DNA from: JACKCR01 sp041390305 | GTDB taxonomy: Bacteria; Eisenbacteria; RBG-16-71-46; CAIMUX01 | Direction: 5' to 3' | DNA: 64,000 nucleotides | Assembly (NCBI GenBank): GCA_041390305.1 | Contig: JAWKQE010000011.1 | Coordinates: 62,001 to 126,000, forward strand | Shown: piece after piece, positions 8,941-16,473 of the stretch | Layout of the letters: every line of letters starts with the position of its first letter | Position numbering within the stretch: position 1 is the stretch's first letter | Made by a program: the position numbers and the translations under genes | Notes under the pieces: generated by a model | Databases searched by the model: none | The model's input: the letters and a program-made list of their open reading frames with translations, nothing else | Told to the model about the DNA's origin: nothing

Positions 8941-10146
8941 CTAGCTCTCCAGCGAGACGTGGGCTTCGGTGCAGCCGAGAATCGTGGCGGTCCGTTCGGC
9001 GTCCTTCTCCACCTGGCCGGTCAGAGACTTCTTCCAGCCGCTGAGGGGCGTCACGACGATGTCGAGCCGCTTCCGGGTCGCCTTGTGCTTCCAGGTCGCG
9101 ACCACGCGGCCCCCCGCGAGCACGACGGCAGCGACGTCCGCGAACCGGAGCCAGACGTGCTTTCGCTCTGCCTCGTCGGGCACTGTCCAGCTCTTGTCGG
9201 CGTGGGCCATGAGGAGCGTGTCGAACTTCGGCAGAAGTCGGGCCGCGGGGACGGGGCGCTGCTTTCGGAGGGCCTCGACGTCGTCGCCGTGGAGCCTCAG
9301 ACCGGGGCGGCCTTCGCACTCCACCTCCACGAGGCCGGGGATGCGCTCCATCCACTTCTGCGCGGAGCCGACCTTCGCGCCGAAGAAGTGCGCGACGTCG
9401 TGAGCGGTTGCGGGGCCGTGCACGCGTAGGTAGCGGCTCGTGAGTTCCGTGGCGGCGGCGTCAGGGTCGAGTTCCCGCCAGGGTAGGTCCGGAAGCCAGA
9501 CGGTTCGCGCCAGATAGGTCTGCTCCCGTCCCCGGGTCGGGCCGACGCACACGGCGCCTGCGTGGGCCAGGGTCCAGAAGAGCCGGCCGGCGCTGAACTT
9601 CAGCGCGTCGTCCCGGTTCCCGATCCGCCCTTCCCACTCGTTCACGTAGGCCTTGGGCAGGAGTCCGAAGACGTCACTCCGCGTGAGCGGTTCTCCGCGC
9701 TCGAGGAGGATCAGGGTCTTCTCCACCGTCTTTGCCGGTGGTTCGAGGCCACGTCGGCCGGTGCGGAGCCAGACGCGCCAGGAGGCGGCGAAGTATGGCC
9801 AGTCAGCGGCGGGGTACACATGAAGCGTGTCCCGTTGCCCCCAGGTATGGACGAGACTGCGATCGGTGAAGACTGCGTTCCGCACGTTCTCTGCCGTCGG
9901 GATGGTCCCCGCAGGAGCCGACGCAGATCGCGATCGCGGGGTCTGTCCAGGTTTGACGCGCGCGTGCGCCGTCGGTATCGCTGAAGCCGTGCGCAATGCG
10001 ATCGAGTGGAGCGCCGACGCGAGGATCTGCGCCTGCGCCCCCAATACGTCCCCCGCCGCGGTGGGGAAGTCGGGGGCTCCTGGCCCGGTCAGGTGGCTAC
10101 GTTCGGCGCGGAACGCGGCTACCCGCGCTGCAGTGGCTCGAAGCAT
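8941..10146 (-). CDS. Winged-helix DNA-binding protein, AlkZ/YcaQ-like DNA glycosylase family
   Basis: A 401-residue protein of the HTH_42 winged-helix family that includes AlkZ and YcaQ, which excise alkylated or crosslinked bases. The family's catalytic-region QxQ motif is present as GAQAQ (Q38 and Q40). HTWGQRDTLHVYPAADWPYF matches the conserved core after it, and LRVHGPATAHDVAHFFG is a typical winged-helix block. A DNA-repair role is inferred from the motif; the substrate is unknown. It stands alone on the minus strand and converges with the zinc-ribbon gene. Confidence 0.8.
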   Translation of the reverse strand: MLRATAARVAAFRAERSHLTGPGAPDFPTAAGDVLGAQAQILASALHSIALRTASAIPTAHARVKPGQTPRSRSASAPAGTIPTAENVRNAVFTDRSLVHTWGQRDTLHVYPAADWPYFAASWRVWLRTGRRGLEPPAKTVEKTLILLERGEPLTRSDVFGLLPKAYVNEWEGRIGNRDDALKFSAGRLFWTLAHAGAVCVGPTRGREQTYLARTVWLPDLPWRELDPDAAATELTSRYLRVHGPATAHDVAHFFGAKVGSAQKWMERIPGLVEVECEGRPGLRLHGDDVEALRKQRPVPAARLLPKFDTLLMAHADKSWTVPDEAERKHVWLRFADVAAVVLAGGRVVATWKHKATRKRLDIVVTPLSGWKKSLTGQVEKDAERTATILGCTEAHVSLES

Positions 10147-10171
10147 GGAAGCAGTCTAGCGCGGTGACGGC

Positions 10172-10210
10172 AAAAAGAAAGCGGCCTGGCCCCGCGGGAG
10201 GCCAGGCCGC
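10172..10210 (-). terminator. Rho-independent terminator of the basic protein gene
   Basis: Read on the minus strand, GCGGCCTGGCC and GGCCAGGCCGC form an 11-bp stem followed by TTTCTTTTTG. It lies 25 bases after the stop of the histone-like gene. Confidence 0.8.
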
Positions 10211-10234
10211 CGATGGCGACAGACATGCAGCCGA

Positions 10235-10669
10235 CTAACGGCGACGCCGACGCTTCGGCTTCTCGAGCTGGGCCTGAGCCTTCTCGATCGCCGTGTAGTA
10301 CGCGTTCGCGCGGCGGAACGTGTCCTTGAGCGCGGTGAGCTGCTCAGCGTTCGCGGCCTTGGCCGTTCTCGCCTTGTCCAGCTCACGCTTCGTCGTCGCG
10401 AGGTCGCGCGTGACAGTGCGAAGGGCCGCACGCGTGTCCGCGCTCGGCGCCTTCTTGACCCGCGCGGCCGCGGTCCTCTTTCGCTTGTTGAGTGTTGCGT
10501 GGCGCTTCGACAAACGCTTCACCGTCGTCGTCAACGCCTTCGCATCCTTGCTCCGAGCGGCGACGGCTCCTTCACCCGCGACCCAGGCGGCTTCGAGGTT
10601 GTCCATTGCGGCGACGATTCTCTGTTCCACTGCCGCGGGCTTGGCGATCGATCTCTTACGCGTAGTCAT
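10235..10669 (-). CDS. Lys/Arg/Ala-rich histone-like protein
   Basis: The preferred start is the ATG at 10669 (product 144 residues), which has AAGGA about 9 bases upstream; an in-frame ATG at 10678 also exists. The protein is extremely basic and alanine-rich. It has a helical, heptad-like middle (VKRLSKRHATLNKRKRTAA, TRDLATTKRELDKARTAKA) and ends in a run of six arginines. The composition resembles bacterial H1-like nucleoid proteins, so DNA binding and compaction are plausible. No known domain is recognised. It has its own strong terminator, suggesting a monocistronic and well-expressed gene. Confidence 0.7.
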   Translation of the reverse strand: MTTRKRSIAKPAAVEQRIVAAMDNLEAAWVAGEGAVAARSKDAKALTTTVKRLSKRHATLNKRKRTAAARVKKAPSADTRAALRTVTRDLATTKRELDKARTAKAANAEQLTALKDTFRRANAYYTAIEKAQAQLEKPKRRRRR

Positions 10670-10750
10670 GTGGCACATCCTTGTCTCTGATTCGGATTCC
10701 AGTGAGGCGACCTCACGAACACACGTACCCTATCGCAAATGACGGCAGCA

Positions 10751-10777
10751 CTCCGCCCAAAAAACGACCGGGCGGAG
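10751..10777. other. Inverted repeat upstream of the basic protein gene
   Basis: CTCCGCCC and GGGCGGAG flank an A-rich 11-base loop, in the gap between the histidine-kinase gene and the basic protein gene. It could be a weak terminator or operator. The T run needed for a clear terminator is not next to the stem. Confidence 0.35.
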
Positions 10778-10908
10778 GAGGTGTCCGGACGCGCGGCGCG
10801 TCGGGGTTGCCCCGGTCGACTGTCTTTCGAGAGTCCGGCCACGCCGGCGGTCACGCCAGTGCGGGCAGTGTCGGAGTCGGGCCGGGCGATTCCAGAGAGA
10901 GATAGAGA

Positions 10909-10939
10909 AACGCCCCGCTGCTTTGCACAGCAGGGCGTT
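10909..10939 (-). terminator. Probable terminator of the REC-histidine kinase gene
   Basis: On the minus strand AACGCCCTGCTG pairs with CAGCGGGGCGTT (one bulge) around a short loop and is followed by TTTCTCTATC. It lies 33 bases after the kinase stop codon. The U tract is imperfect. Confidence 0.6.
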
Positions 10940-10971
10940 CTCCGTGGAAAACGCATTCTTCGGTCCGTGGT

Positions 10972-12072
10972 CTATGCCGCGAGTGGCACTTCCACGTAGC
11001 GGTCGGGCGGGAACGAGAGGTAGAACGTCGCCCCCTGTCCGCGGGCCGACTCGACGTCGATCTTTCCGCCGTGCGAACGGAGGATTTTCTGACACTGAGT
11101 GAGGCCGAGACCCGTTCCCGGGTACTTCGATTGCGGATGGAGTCGTTCGAGCGGCTCGAAAATCCTGCGCTGGTCCTGGGGATCGATCCCGATTCCATTG
11201 TCGCGGACCCAGATTCGACACCCGCGTTCGTCGTGCTCCCCGCCGACCTCTACCCGCACGGGGTTGCCCGGCTCCTGGAACTTGAGAGCGTTGGCGATCA
11301 GGTTCTGGAGAACCTGACGCAGCGACGTGGCATCTCCCGCGACGTTCGGCAGCGAGTCGATCCTGAACTCGGCGCTCTCGAAGCCGGGGGTTGCCGAGAG
11401 ATCGCTCATGACGACCCTGAGTTCCTCGTCCAAGTCGACGACGTCCCGTGGGGCATCGCCACGACCGGTGCGTGCGTACTCGAGCAGACCGTCCACCAGG
11501 TCGCTCATTCTGTGCACGTTCTTGAGAATCCGATCGAGGATGTCGTCCGTTTCGTCGCTCTGTCCCTGGACGTGGTGCTGGAGGAGGGTACAGAAGCCCC
11601 CGATCTTCTGGAGCGGTGAGCGGAGATCGTGGGCCGCGATGTGTGCGAACCGTTCCTGCTCTTCGCGCTGATCCAGGATCCGCTTCTTCAGCTCACGGTC
11701 GGAGATCGCGTACCGGACGGCACGCACGAGTTCGTGGGGGCGGAAGCTTCCCTTCACGAGATAGTCGCGCGCTCCCAGCCTCACGCATTCGGCCGCGACC
11801 TTCTCGCTGCCGGCTCCGGTGATCATGATCACCGGCGGTGGATCCTGGAGAAACTGCAGCTCGGAGAGGAACTCCGTCCCGTTGCAGTCCGGCAGGTTCT
11901 GGTCGAGGATGACGCAATCGGTCTCTCCCCGGCGCACGGCCTCGAGGCCGGTGACTCCGGTTTCCGCGATCTCGATCTCGGCGTCGATCAGGTCCGAGAT
12001 CTCCAGGAATCGACAGTACAGCTCGCAATCTTCGGGGCAGTCGTCGACTACGAGAATCCGATGTCTGGCCAA
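10972..12072 (-). CDS. Receiver-histidine kinase hybrid (REC-HisKA-HATPase)
   Basis: A 366-residue soluble kinase whose order is reversed compared with usual hybrids. A receiver (residues ~5-125; acidic pocket D10/D11, phospho-acceptor D57, lysine K107) is followed by HisKA with the phospho-histidine H148 in AAHDLRSPL. An ATPase domain follows with the N box NLIANALKF, DNGIGID and GTGLGL. No membrane segment is present, so it senses through its receiver or a partner. The start is a TTG after GGGAGGA. The neighbouring GGDEF protein and single receiver suggest a local phosphorelay. Confidence 0.88.
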   Translation of the reverse strand: MARHRILVVDDCPEDCELYCRFLEISDLIDAEIEIAETGVTGLEAVRRGETDCVILDQNLPDCNGTEFLSELQFLQDPPPVIMITGAGSEKVAAECVRLGARDYLVKGSFRPHELVRAVRYAISDRELKKRILDQREEQERFAHIAAHDLRSPLQKIGGFCTLLQHHVQGQSDETDDILDRILKNVHRMSDLVDGLLEYARTGRGDAPRDVVDLDEELRVVMSDLSATPGFESAEFRIDSLPNVAGDATSLRQVLQNLIANALKFQEPGNPVRVEVGGEHDERGCRIWVRDNGIGIDPQDQRRIFEPLERLHPQSKYPGTGLGLTQCQKILRSHGGKIDVESARGQGATFYLSFPPDRYVEVPLAA

Positions 12073-12318
12073 GGTTTGGTCCTCCCGTACCTCCTAGCGA
12101 TCGGTTCGACAATCCCGGCTCTTTAGGATCCTGCCGTCCGGGCCACCCAATGAGGCACGATCGATACGAACGAATGCTCGTTCTGGGCCGGGCCAGTGGC
12201 TCCGCTCGCGCCCGCGTGCTCAAGAAAGCGCAGAGCCGGGCCGAGATACCGAGCAGGATGAAACTAGCCGGTTTGGGGGACGGAACCCGGGGCGAACCGG
12301 CACTTCAGAGGAGGCTTG

Positions 12319-14340
12319 ATGGGGCGGGCCACGACTAAGGATCTCGGTGCTCTTGGCGAAAGCGCGGGGACGATCCGTCTCCTCATGGTCGAGGACTCCG
12401 AGGACGACTACCTGCTCGCGCGGGGCTTTCTCGACTCGACCTACGCCGGCAAGTATGACATCGACTGGGCGCCCACCTTCGATGAAGGGCTCCAGAAGCT
12501 CGATGCGGGCCGCTACGACCTCTGTGTTCTCGACTACCGACTGGGAGACCGCACCGGACTGCAGCTCCTCTCCGCGGCACGAGAGAAGGGGGCCGACCTA
12601 CCTTTCATCATGCTCACGAACGAGACGGACTCCGAACTCGACGGGAGGGCCCTTCAGCTGGGGGCTGCGGACTTCCTCTCCAAACTGAGGATCGATCCGG
12701 AACTCCTCCACCGGAGCATCCGATTCGCAGTGCACCACCACCGGATGATCGCCGACCTCCGTGCCCGGCAGGATCGCGTGTCGCAAGCGGCGCTCGCGGC
12801 CCGGGACGGGATCTGGGAGTGGCTGGGAGACGAGGATGCGGTGCTCCTGTCCGAACAGTGGGTCCAGTGGCTCCCCGAAGCGAGCATCGCCCCCGAGCTC
12901 ACGCCGACCCAGGTCTGGCTCGATGCGATCCATCCTGAGGACCGAACGACGTTCGAGACGAAGCTCCACGACCATCTCGAGGGGACCGAAGACACATTCC
13001 AGCTCGAGTACCGGATGTGGAGCCGGGGCGGGGAGTGGCGCTGGATGCACGTCCGTGGGCTCGCTCTGACTCGAGGCGACAAGCGTCTCACGGGATTCCA
13101 GTCCGACATCACGGACCGGAAGCTGCTCGAACTCCGTCTGGAGCGGGACGCGCATCACGACCCTCTCACCGGTCTCGCGAACCGCAAGGTGTTCCTCCAG
13201 AAAGTGAACGCCGTGCTCAGCCGCCCGGGCATGGCCCGGAGGTGCGCGATCCTCTACATCGATCTCGATGACTTCAAGATGATCAACGAAGAACACGGTC
13301 ACCTCGCCGGTGACCGCGTACTCGTGGAGGTCGCGCGCCGGATCGAGGACTCCCTCCGGTGCAACGACACCGCGGCGCGCATGGGCGGCGACGAGTTCGT
13401 TGCGCTGCTCGAAGGTGTTGGTTCGGAGGACGAGGCGGGCCATGTCGTGCGGCGGATGGCGACCGCATTCCAGGCCCCCATCCGGCTCGAGCAGGGGAGT
13501 GTGAAGGTCACCGCGAGCTTCGGCGTCGCGCTCGGCAGTGCGGCGTTCCTGCGCCCCCAGGAGTGGTTGCGTGAGGCGGATGCGGCCCTCTTCGACGCCA
13601 AGCGCGAGGGAAAGGCGCAGGGAGCGATCCGCGGAGCCAAGCTGACCCTGCTGCCCCCTCCCTCCGCGGACCGCGCCGAGCGGACGCGGGCGGCGTTCCA
13701 GAAGGACGCGTCTCTCGACCTCGACGAGCGCGTGACCGTCCAGCCGGTCGTCTCTCTCGTTTCGGGGAGAATGGAGGCGATCCGTCTTCGTGTCGATCCG
13801 ATCGAGGCGCAGGAGGAACTTGCGGTGATCTGGAACGGCGTGGCCGCACGGCACGAACGCTGGGTCCGGCTCGGATGGATTTCTCCGACCACGCACTTCC
13901 TCGTCTCTTCGTTCGCGTCGGCCCCAGCCCGCGCCCTCGCGATTCCCAGCGAACTCGAGACGTCGTTCATCCTCGAACGGCCGTACCGGGTGGAGGGGGC
14001 GAGGCGAGGCGAGGGACGTCAGATCCAGAAGCACGCGCTGAGCGGGTTCCCGCTCGAGTACCAGGCGCTCCGGTCGCTGGTCCGCAATCAGCCGGAACTC
14101 GTGCTCGTCGACGTGCGGTCGATCCTCGACTGTCGGGACGAGGACTGGGAGCTCTTCCGGGTCTTCCTGCACATGGCCGAGGACCTTCGGACGAAGGTCG
14201 TCGCGGAGGGTGTGGGCAGTGCCGCGGATCGGGAGGGGGTCAAGCAGGCGGGCGTACATCTCGCCGCGGGGCCGCTCCTCGCACCTTGGATGTCGCTGGA
14301 GCTCTTCTCGGCCTGGCTTCGGCCCGGGCGCGCGGTCTGA
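12319..14340 (+). CDS. REC-PAS-GGDEF protein with degenerate EAL domain
   Basis: A 673-residue signalling protein starting 4 bases after GAGGAGG. Residues ~20-140 are a receiver with D72 as phospho-acceptor. Residues ~150-270 form a PAS/PAC fold ending in TDRK. Residues ~275-440 are a GGDEF cyclase with an intact GGDEF at 356-360 and an RxxD inhibitory site (RCND) five residues before it, so cyclic-di-GMP synthesis with product inhibition is expected. The C-terminus resembles an EAL fold (KVVAEGVGSAADREGVKQAG) but lacks the EAL glutamate motif and most metal ligands, so phosphodiesterase activity is unlikely. Confidence 0.88.
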   Translation: MGRATTKDLGALGESAGTIRLLMVEDSEDDYLLARGFLDSTYAGKYDIDWAPTFDEGLQKLDAGRYDLCVLDYRLGDRTGLQLLSAAREKGADLPFIMLTNETDSELDGRALQLGAADFLSKLRIDPELLHRSIRFAVHHHRMIADLRARQDRVSQAALAARDGIWEWLGDEDAVLLSEQWVQWLPEASIAPELTPTQVWLDAIHPEDRTTFETKLHDHLEGTEDTFQLEYRMWSRGGEWRWMHVRGLALTRGDKRLTGFQSDITDRKLLELRLERDAHHDPLTGLANRKVFLQKVNAVLSRPGMARRCAILYIDLDDFKMINEEHGHLAGDRVLVEVARRIEDSLRCNDTAARMGGDEFVALLEGVGSEDEAGHVVRRMATAFQAPIRLEQGSVKVTASFGVALGSAAFLRPQEWLREADAALFDAKREGKAQGAIRGAKLTLLPPPSADRAERTRAAFQKDASLDLDERVTVQPVVSLVSGRMEAIRLRVDPIEAQEELAVIWNGVAARHERWVRLGWISPTTHFLVSSFASAPARALAIPSELETSFILERPYRVEGARRGEGRQIQKHALSGFPLEYQALRSLVRNQPELVLVDVRSILDCRDEDWELFRVFLHMAEDLRTKVVAEGVGSAADREGVKQAGVHLAAGPLLAPWMSLELFSAWLRPGRAV

Positions 14341-14370
14341 TTCGCGCGGACATCCGACGACGTCATGCAA

Positions 14371-14402
14371 AGAGGGCACCTTCCCGAAGGAAGGTGCCCT
14401 CT
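14371..14402. terminator. Perfect 14-bp hairpin between convergent signalling genes
   Basis: AGAGGGCACCTTCC, loop CGAA, GGAAGGTGCCCTCT. It sits 30 bases after the GGDEF gene stop and 34 bases from the end of the convergent receiver gene. No U tract is present on either side, so it may work bidirectionally with Rho or stabilise mRNA ends. Confidence 0.6.
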
Positions 14403-14436
14403 GCGTATCACACCTGAGTGGCTCGATGAGATCGAG

Positions 14437-15120
14437 CTACTTGCGTCGTTGCACCCAGCCACGAACAGCGCCGTTGCCACCGTCGCCGCTGCCGTTGCCG
14501 TTCCCGTTGCGATTCTCCCGCTTGATCATGCTGTGGTCGTTGGCTTGGACGGATCCGTTCGTGAGGATGCCGTAGTAGCGGGCGAGGGAGCGGACGAGGT
14601 CGACGAGAGCCGGGAACTCCGTGGGCTTGGTGACGGCGGTACTCGCCCCCAGGTCCAGGGCCTGGTTCAGGATCTCGTCGCGGACATCGCTGGTCAGGAG
14701 CATGACCGGCGTGTTGCGGAAGCGAGGGTTCTCTTTGAGGTCCTTCAGGACGTCCAGTCCGCCCCGATCCGGCAGGTGTACGTCGAGAAGCAAGAGGAGC
14801 GGACGGCGGGATCCGAGTTCCATCTGTCGCTCGAGCCATGGCATCACTGCTCGGCCTTCCTGGAGGCCCACGAGGGGCTCACAGATTCCGGCCGCCCGAA
14901 GAGAGGCTTCGAGAAGGACGTGGAAGTCGGAGTCGTCGTCAACCAGCACGAGCGGCCGCAGCAGCTCGTTGGCCTGGAGATTCCCGATCGGCACTTGGTT
15001 CCCGAGGGGCTCGGCCTTCGGTGTCTCAACTTCACAGGTCTGCGCGCCGCGCGAGTCCTCCCTTTGCGTTTGGGGATCGGATCTGACGACGAGCGGCTCG
15101 AGAAACGCGACCTGGCTCAT
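14437..15120 (-). CDS. Single-domain response regulator with extended ends
   Basis: A 227-residue protein. After about 55 poorly conserved residues comes a receiver domain with the acidic cluster VDDDSD (61-65), the phospho-acceptor D113 in LLDVHLPD, TSD, and the lysine in TKPTEF. The C-terminal ~25 residues are an Asn/Gly-rich tail followed by a basic end. There is no output domain, so it probably relays phosphate or binds a partner. It is next to a REC-kinase and a REC-GGDEF protein. A GTG or other internal start after the N-terminal extension cannot be excluded. Confidence 0.8.
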   Translation of the reverse strand: MSQVAFLEPLVVRSDPQTQREDSRGAQTCEVETPKAEPLGNQVPIGNLQANELLRPLVLVDDDSDFHVLLEASLRAAGICEPLVGLQEGRAVMPWLERQMELGSRRPLLLLLDVHLPDRGGLDVLKDLKENPRFRNTPVMLLTSDVRDEILNQALDLGASTAVTKPTEFPALVDLVRSLARYYGILTNGSVQANDHSMIKRENRNGNGNGSGDGGNGAVRGWVQRRK

Positions 15121-15297
15121 TGGGTCCTCCCGTGATTGGTGGGCTGCGGAGAGACAGGGGCCGGACAGGAGGTGTCTTGCGGAGATGCGACGGGCCCACT
15201 ATCGAGTTACGGCCGGTCGCGGGGCGGGCTTTAGCGTTTTTTTCGGGCGACGGGAGATTCCTCAATGGGCGGGAAGTGGCCTGTTCCGTCCTCGGTC

Positions 15298-16473
15298 CTA
15301 GCGGTCCGTGTCCACCAGCCCGCGCAGGATCCCTTCGACGCACGTGGTCATCGCTTCGATCGAGAACTCGGCTCGGACCTTCCGGGCGGCTGCTTCTCCG
15401 ACCCTCGCGCGGAGTTCGGCGTCGATCAGGAAGCGAACCGCTTCCCGGACGAGACCCTGCACATCTTCGGGCGCGACCACGCTGCCGACGGATGGATCGG
15501 AGACCATCTCGCGAACTCCACCCACGTCGAACGCCACCGGCGGTCGTTCCAACGCCATCGCTTCCAGAACTGCGTTTGGGAGTCCTTCGCTCGCGGACGT
15601 GAGTGCCACGACGTCGCAGGCGCGATACCAGTCCCACACCGATGTCCGAAAGCCCGCGAAGTGGACGACGCCCTCGAGTCCGCGCTCAGCGGCGAGGCGT
15701 TCGAGCGGCGCTCGCTCCGGGCCGTCCCCGACGAGGACGGCCCGGAGATCCGGAATCTCCCGTCGGATCCTCTCGACCGCTTCCAGGAAGAGGTCGAACC
15801 GCTTCTGCGTGACGAGGCGTCCGAACGCGCCGATCCATCGACCCATCGGAGGAAGACCGAGCGCCTGCCTGATCTCTGCCTTGGAACGGCCGTCGGGCTC
15901 GGGGATCCGGATCCCGTTGTGCACGACGTGCACGCGTTCGCCCGGTACCCACCCATAGTCGACGTAGCGCTTCCGGATCGACTCCGTGTTCGTGACGATC
16001 CCGTCGGCGAGACGGAAATAGGTGTGACGATAGCGGACGTTGTTCGGCAGGATGGCGAGCCCGTTCCGCGCCAGTACCTTGGGACGGGATCCCGGGAACC
16101 TCGCGACGCCCGCGAGGCGGACGTCTTTGTTGAAGTTCGCGACGACGACTTCGGGTCGCTCGCGCCGGAAGAGGAGACGAAGGCCGAGGAGCGTCGCGGG
16201 GTCGGCTTCGCCTCGCATCCGTACGTCTCGGGTCCGCAGGCCCTGCTGCTCGGCCCGCTGGAGAAAAGCGGAACCGGCGCGCCCTCCGAGGAGCACGGCG
16301 TGTCCGCGCTCCTCGAGTGCGGTCGCAATCGTGAGCATCCAACGCTCGCCTCCGCCGAAGCTCGATTCGCGGACGGAGTTGAGGAAGAGGACCCGGAAAC
16401 GGGGGAACGAGTCGGGAGCGGTGCGGCCTGTCGTGTCGCGTCGAGTGCGGCCGGCCTCCTCGGGTGTGGTCAC
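15298..16473 (-). CDS. GT4 family glycosyltransferase
   Basis: A 391-residue GT-B transferase. The N-terminal RVLFLNSVRESSFGGGERW is typical of acceptor-side Rossmann domains that start with GG-x-E. The C-terminal half has GRLVTQKRFDLFLEAV and the nucleotide-sugar site TSASEGLPNAVLEAMA with FDVGGVREMV. It probably adds a sugar to a cell-surface glycan. The GTG start at 16473 overlaps the stop of the upstream ABC exporter as GTGA, so the two are translationally coupled. Confidence 0.87.
   Translation of the reverse strand: MTTPEEAGRTRRDTTGRTAPDSFPRFRVLFLNSVRESSFGGGERWMLTIATALEERGHAVLLGGRAGSAFLQRAEQQGLRTRDVRMRGEADPATLLGLRLLFRRERPEVVVANFNKDVRLAGVARFPGSRPKVLARNGLAILPNNVRYRHTYFRLADGIVTNTESIRKRYVDYGWVPGERVHVVHNGIRIPEPDGRSKAEIRQALGLPPMGRWIGAFGRLVTQKRFDLFLEAVERIRREIPDLRAVLVGDGPERAPLERLAAERGLEGVVHFAGFRTSVWDWYRACDVVALTSASEGLPNAVLEAMALERPPVAFDVGGVREMVSDPSVGSVVAPEDVQGLVREAVRFLIDAELRARVGEAAARKVRAEFSIEAMTTCVEGILRGLVDTDR

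Noticed and set aside
12073..12318. Promoter with TTCGAC and TAGGAT between the divergent kinase and GGDEF genes
   Set aside because: The spacing is only 13 bases, too short for a normal sigma-70 promoter.
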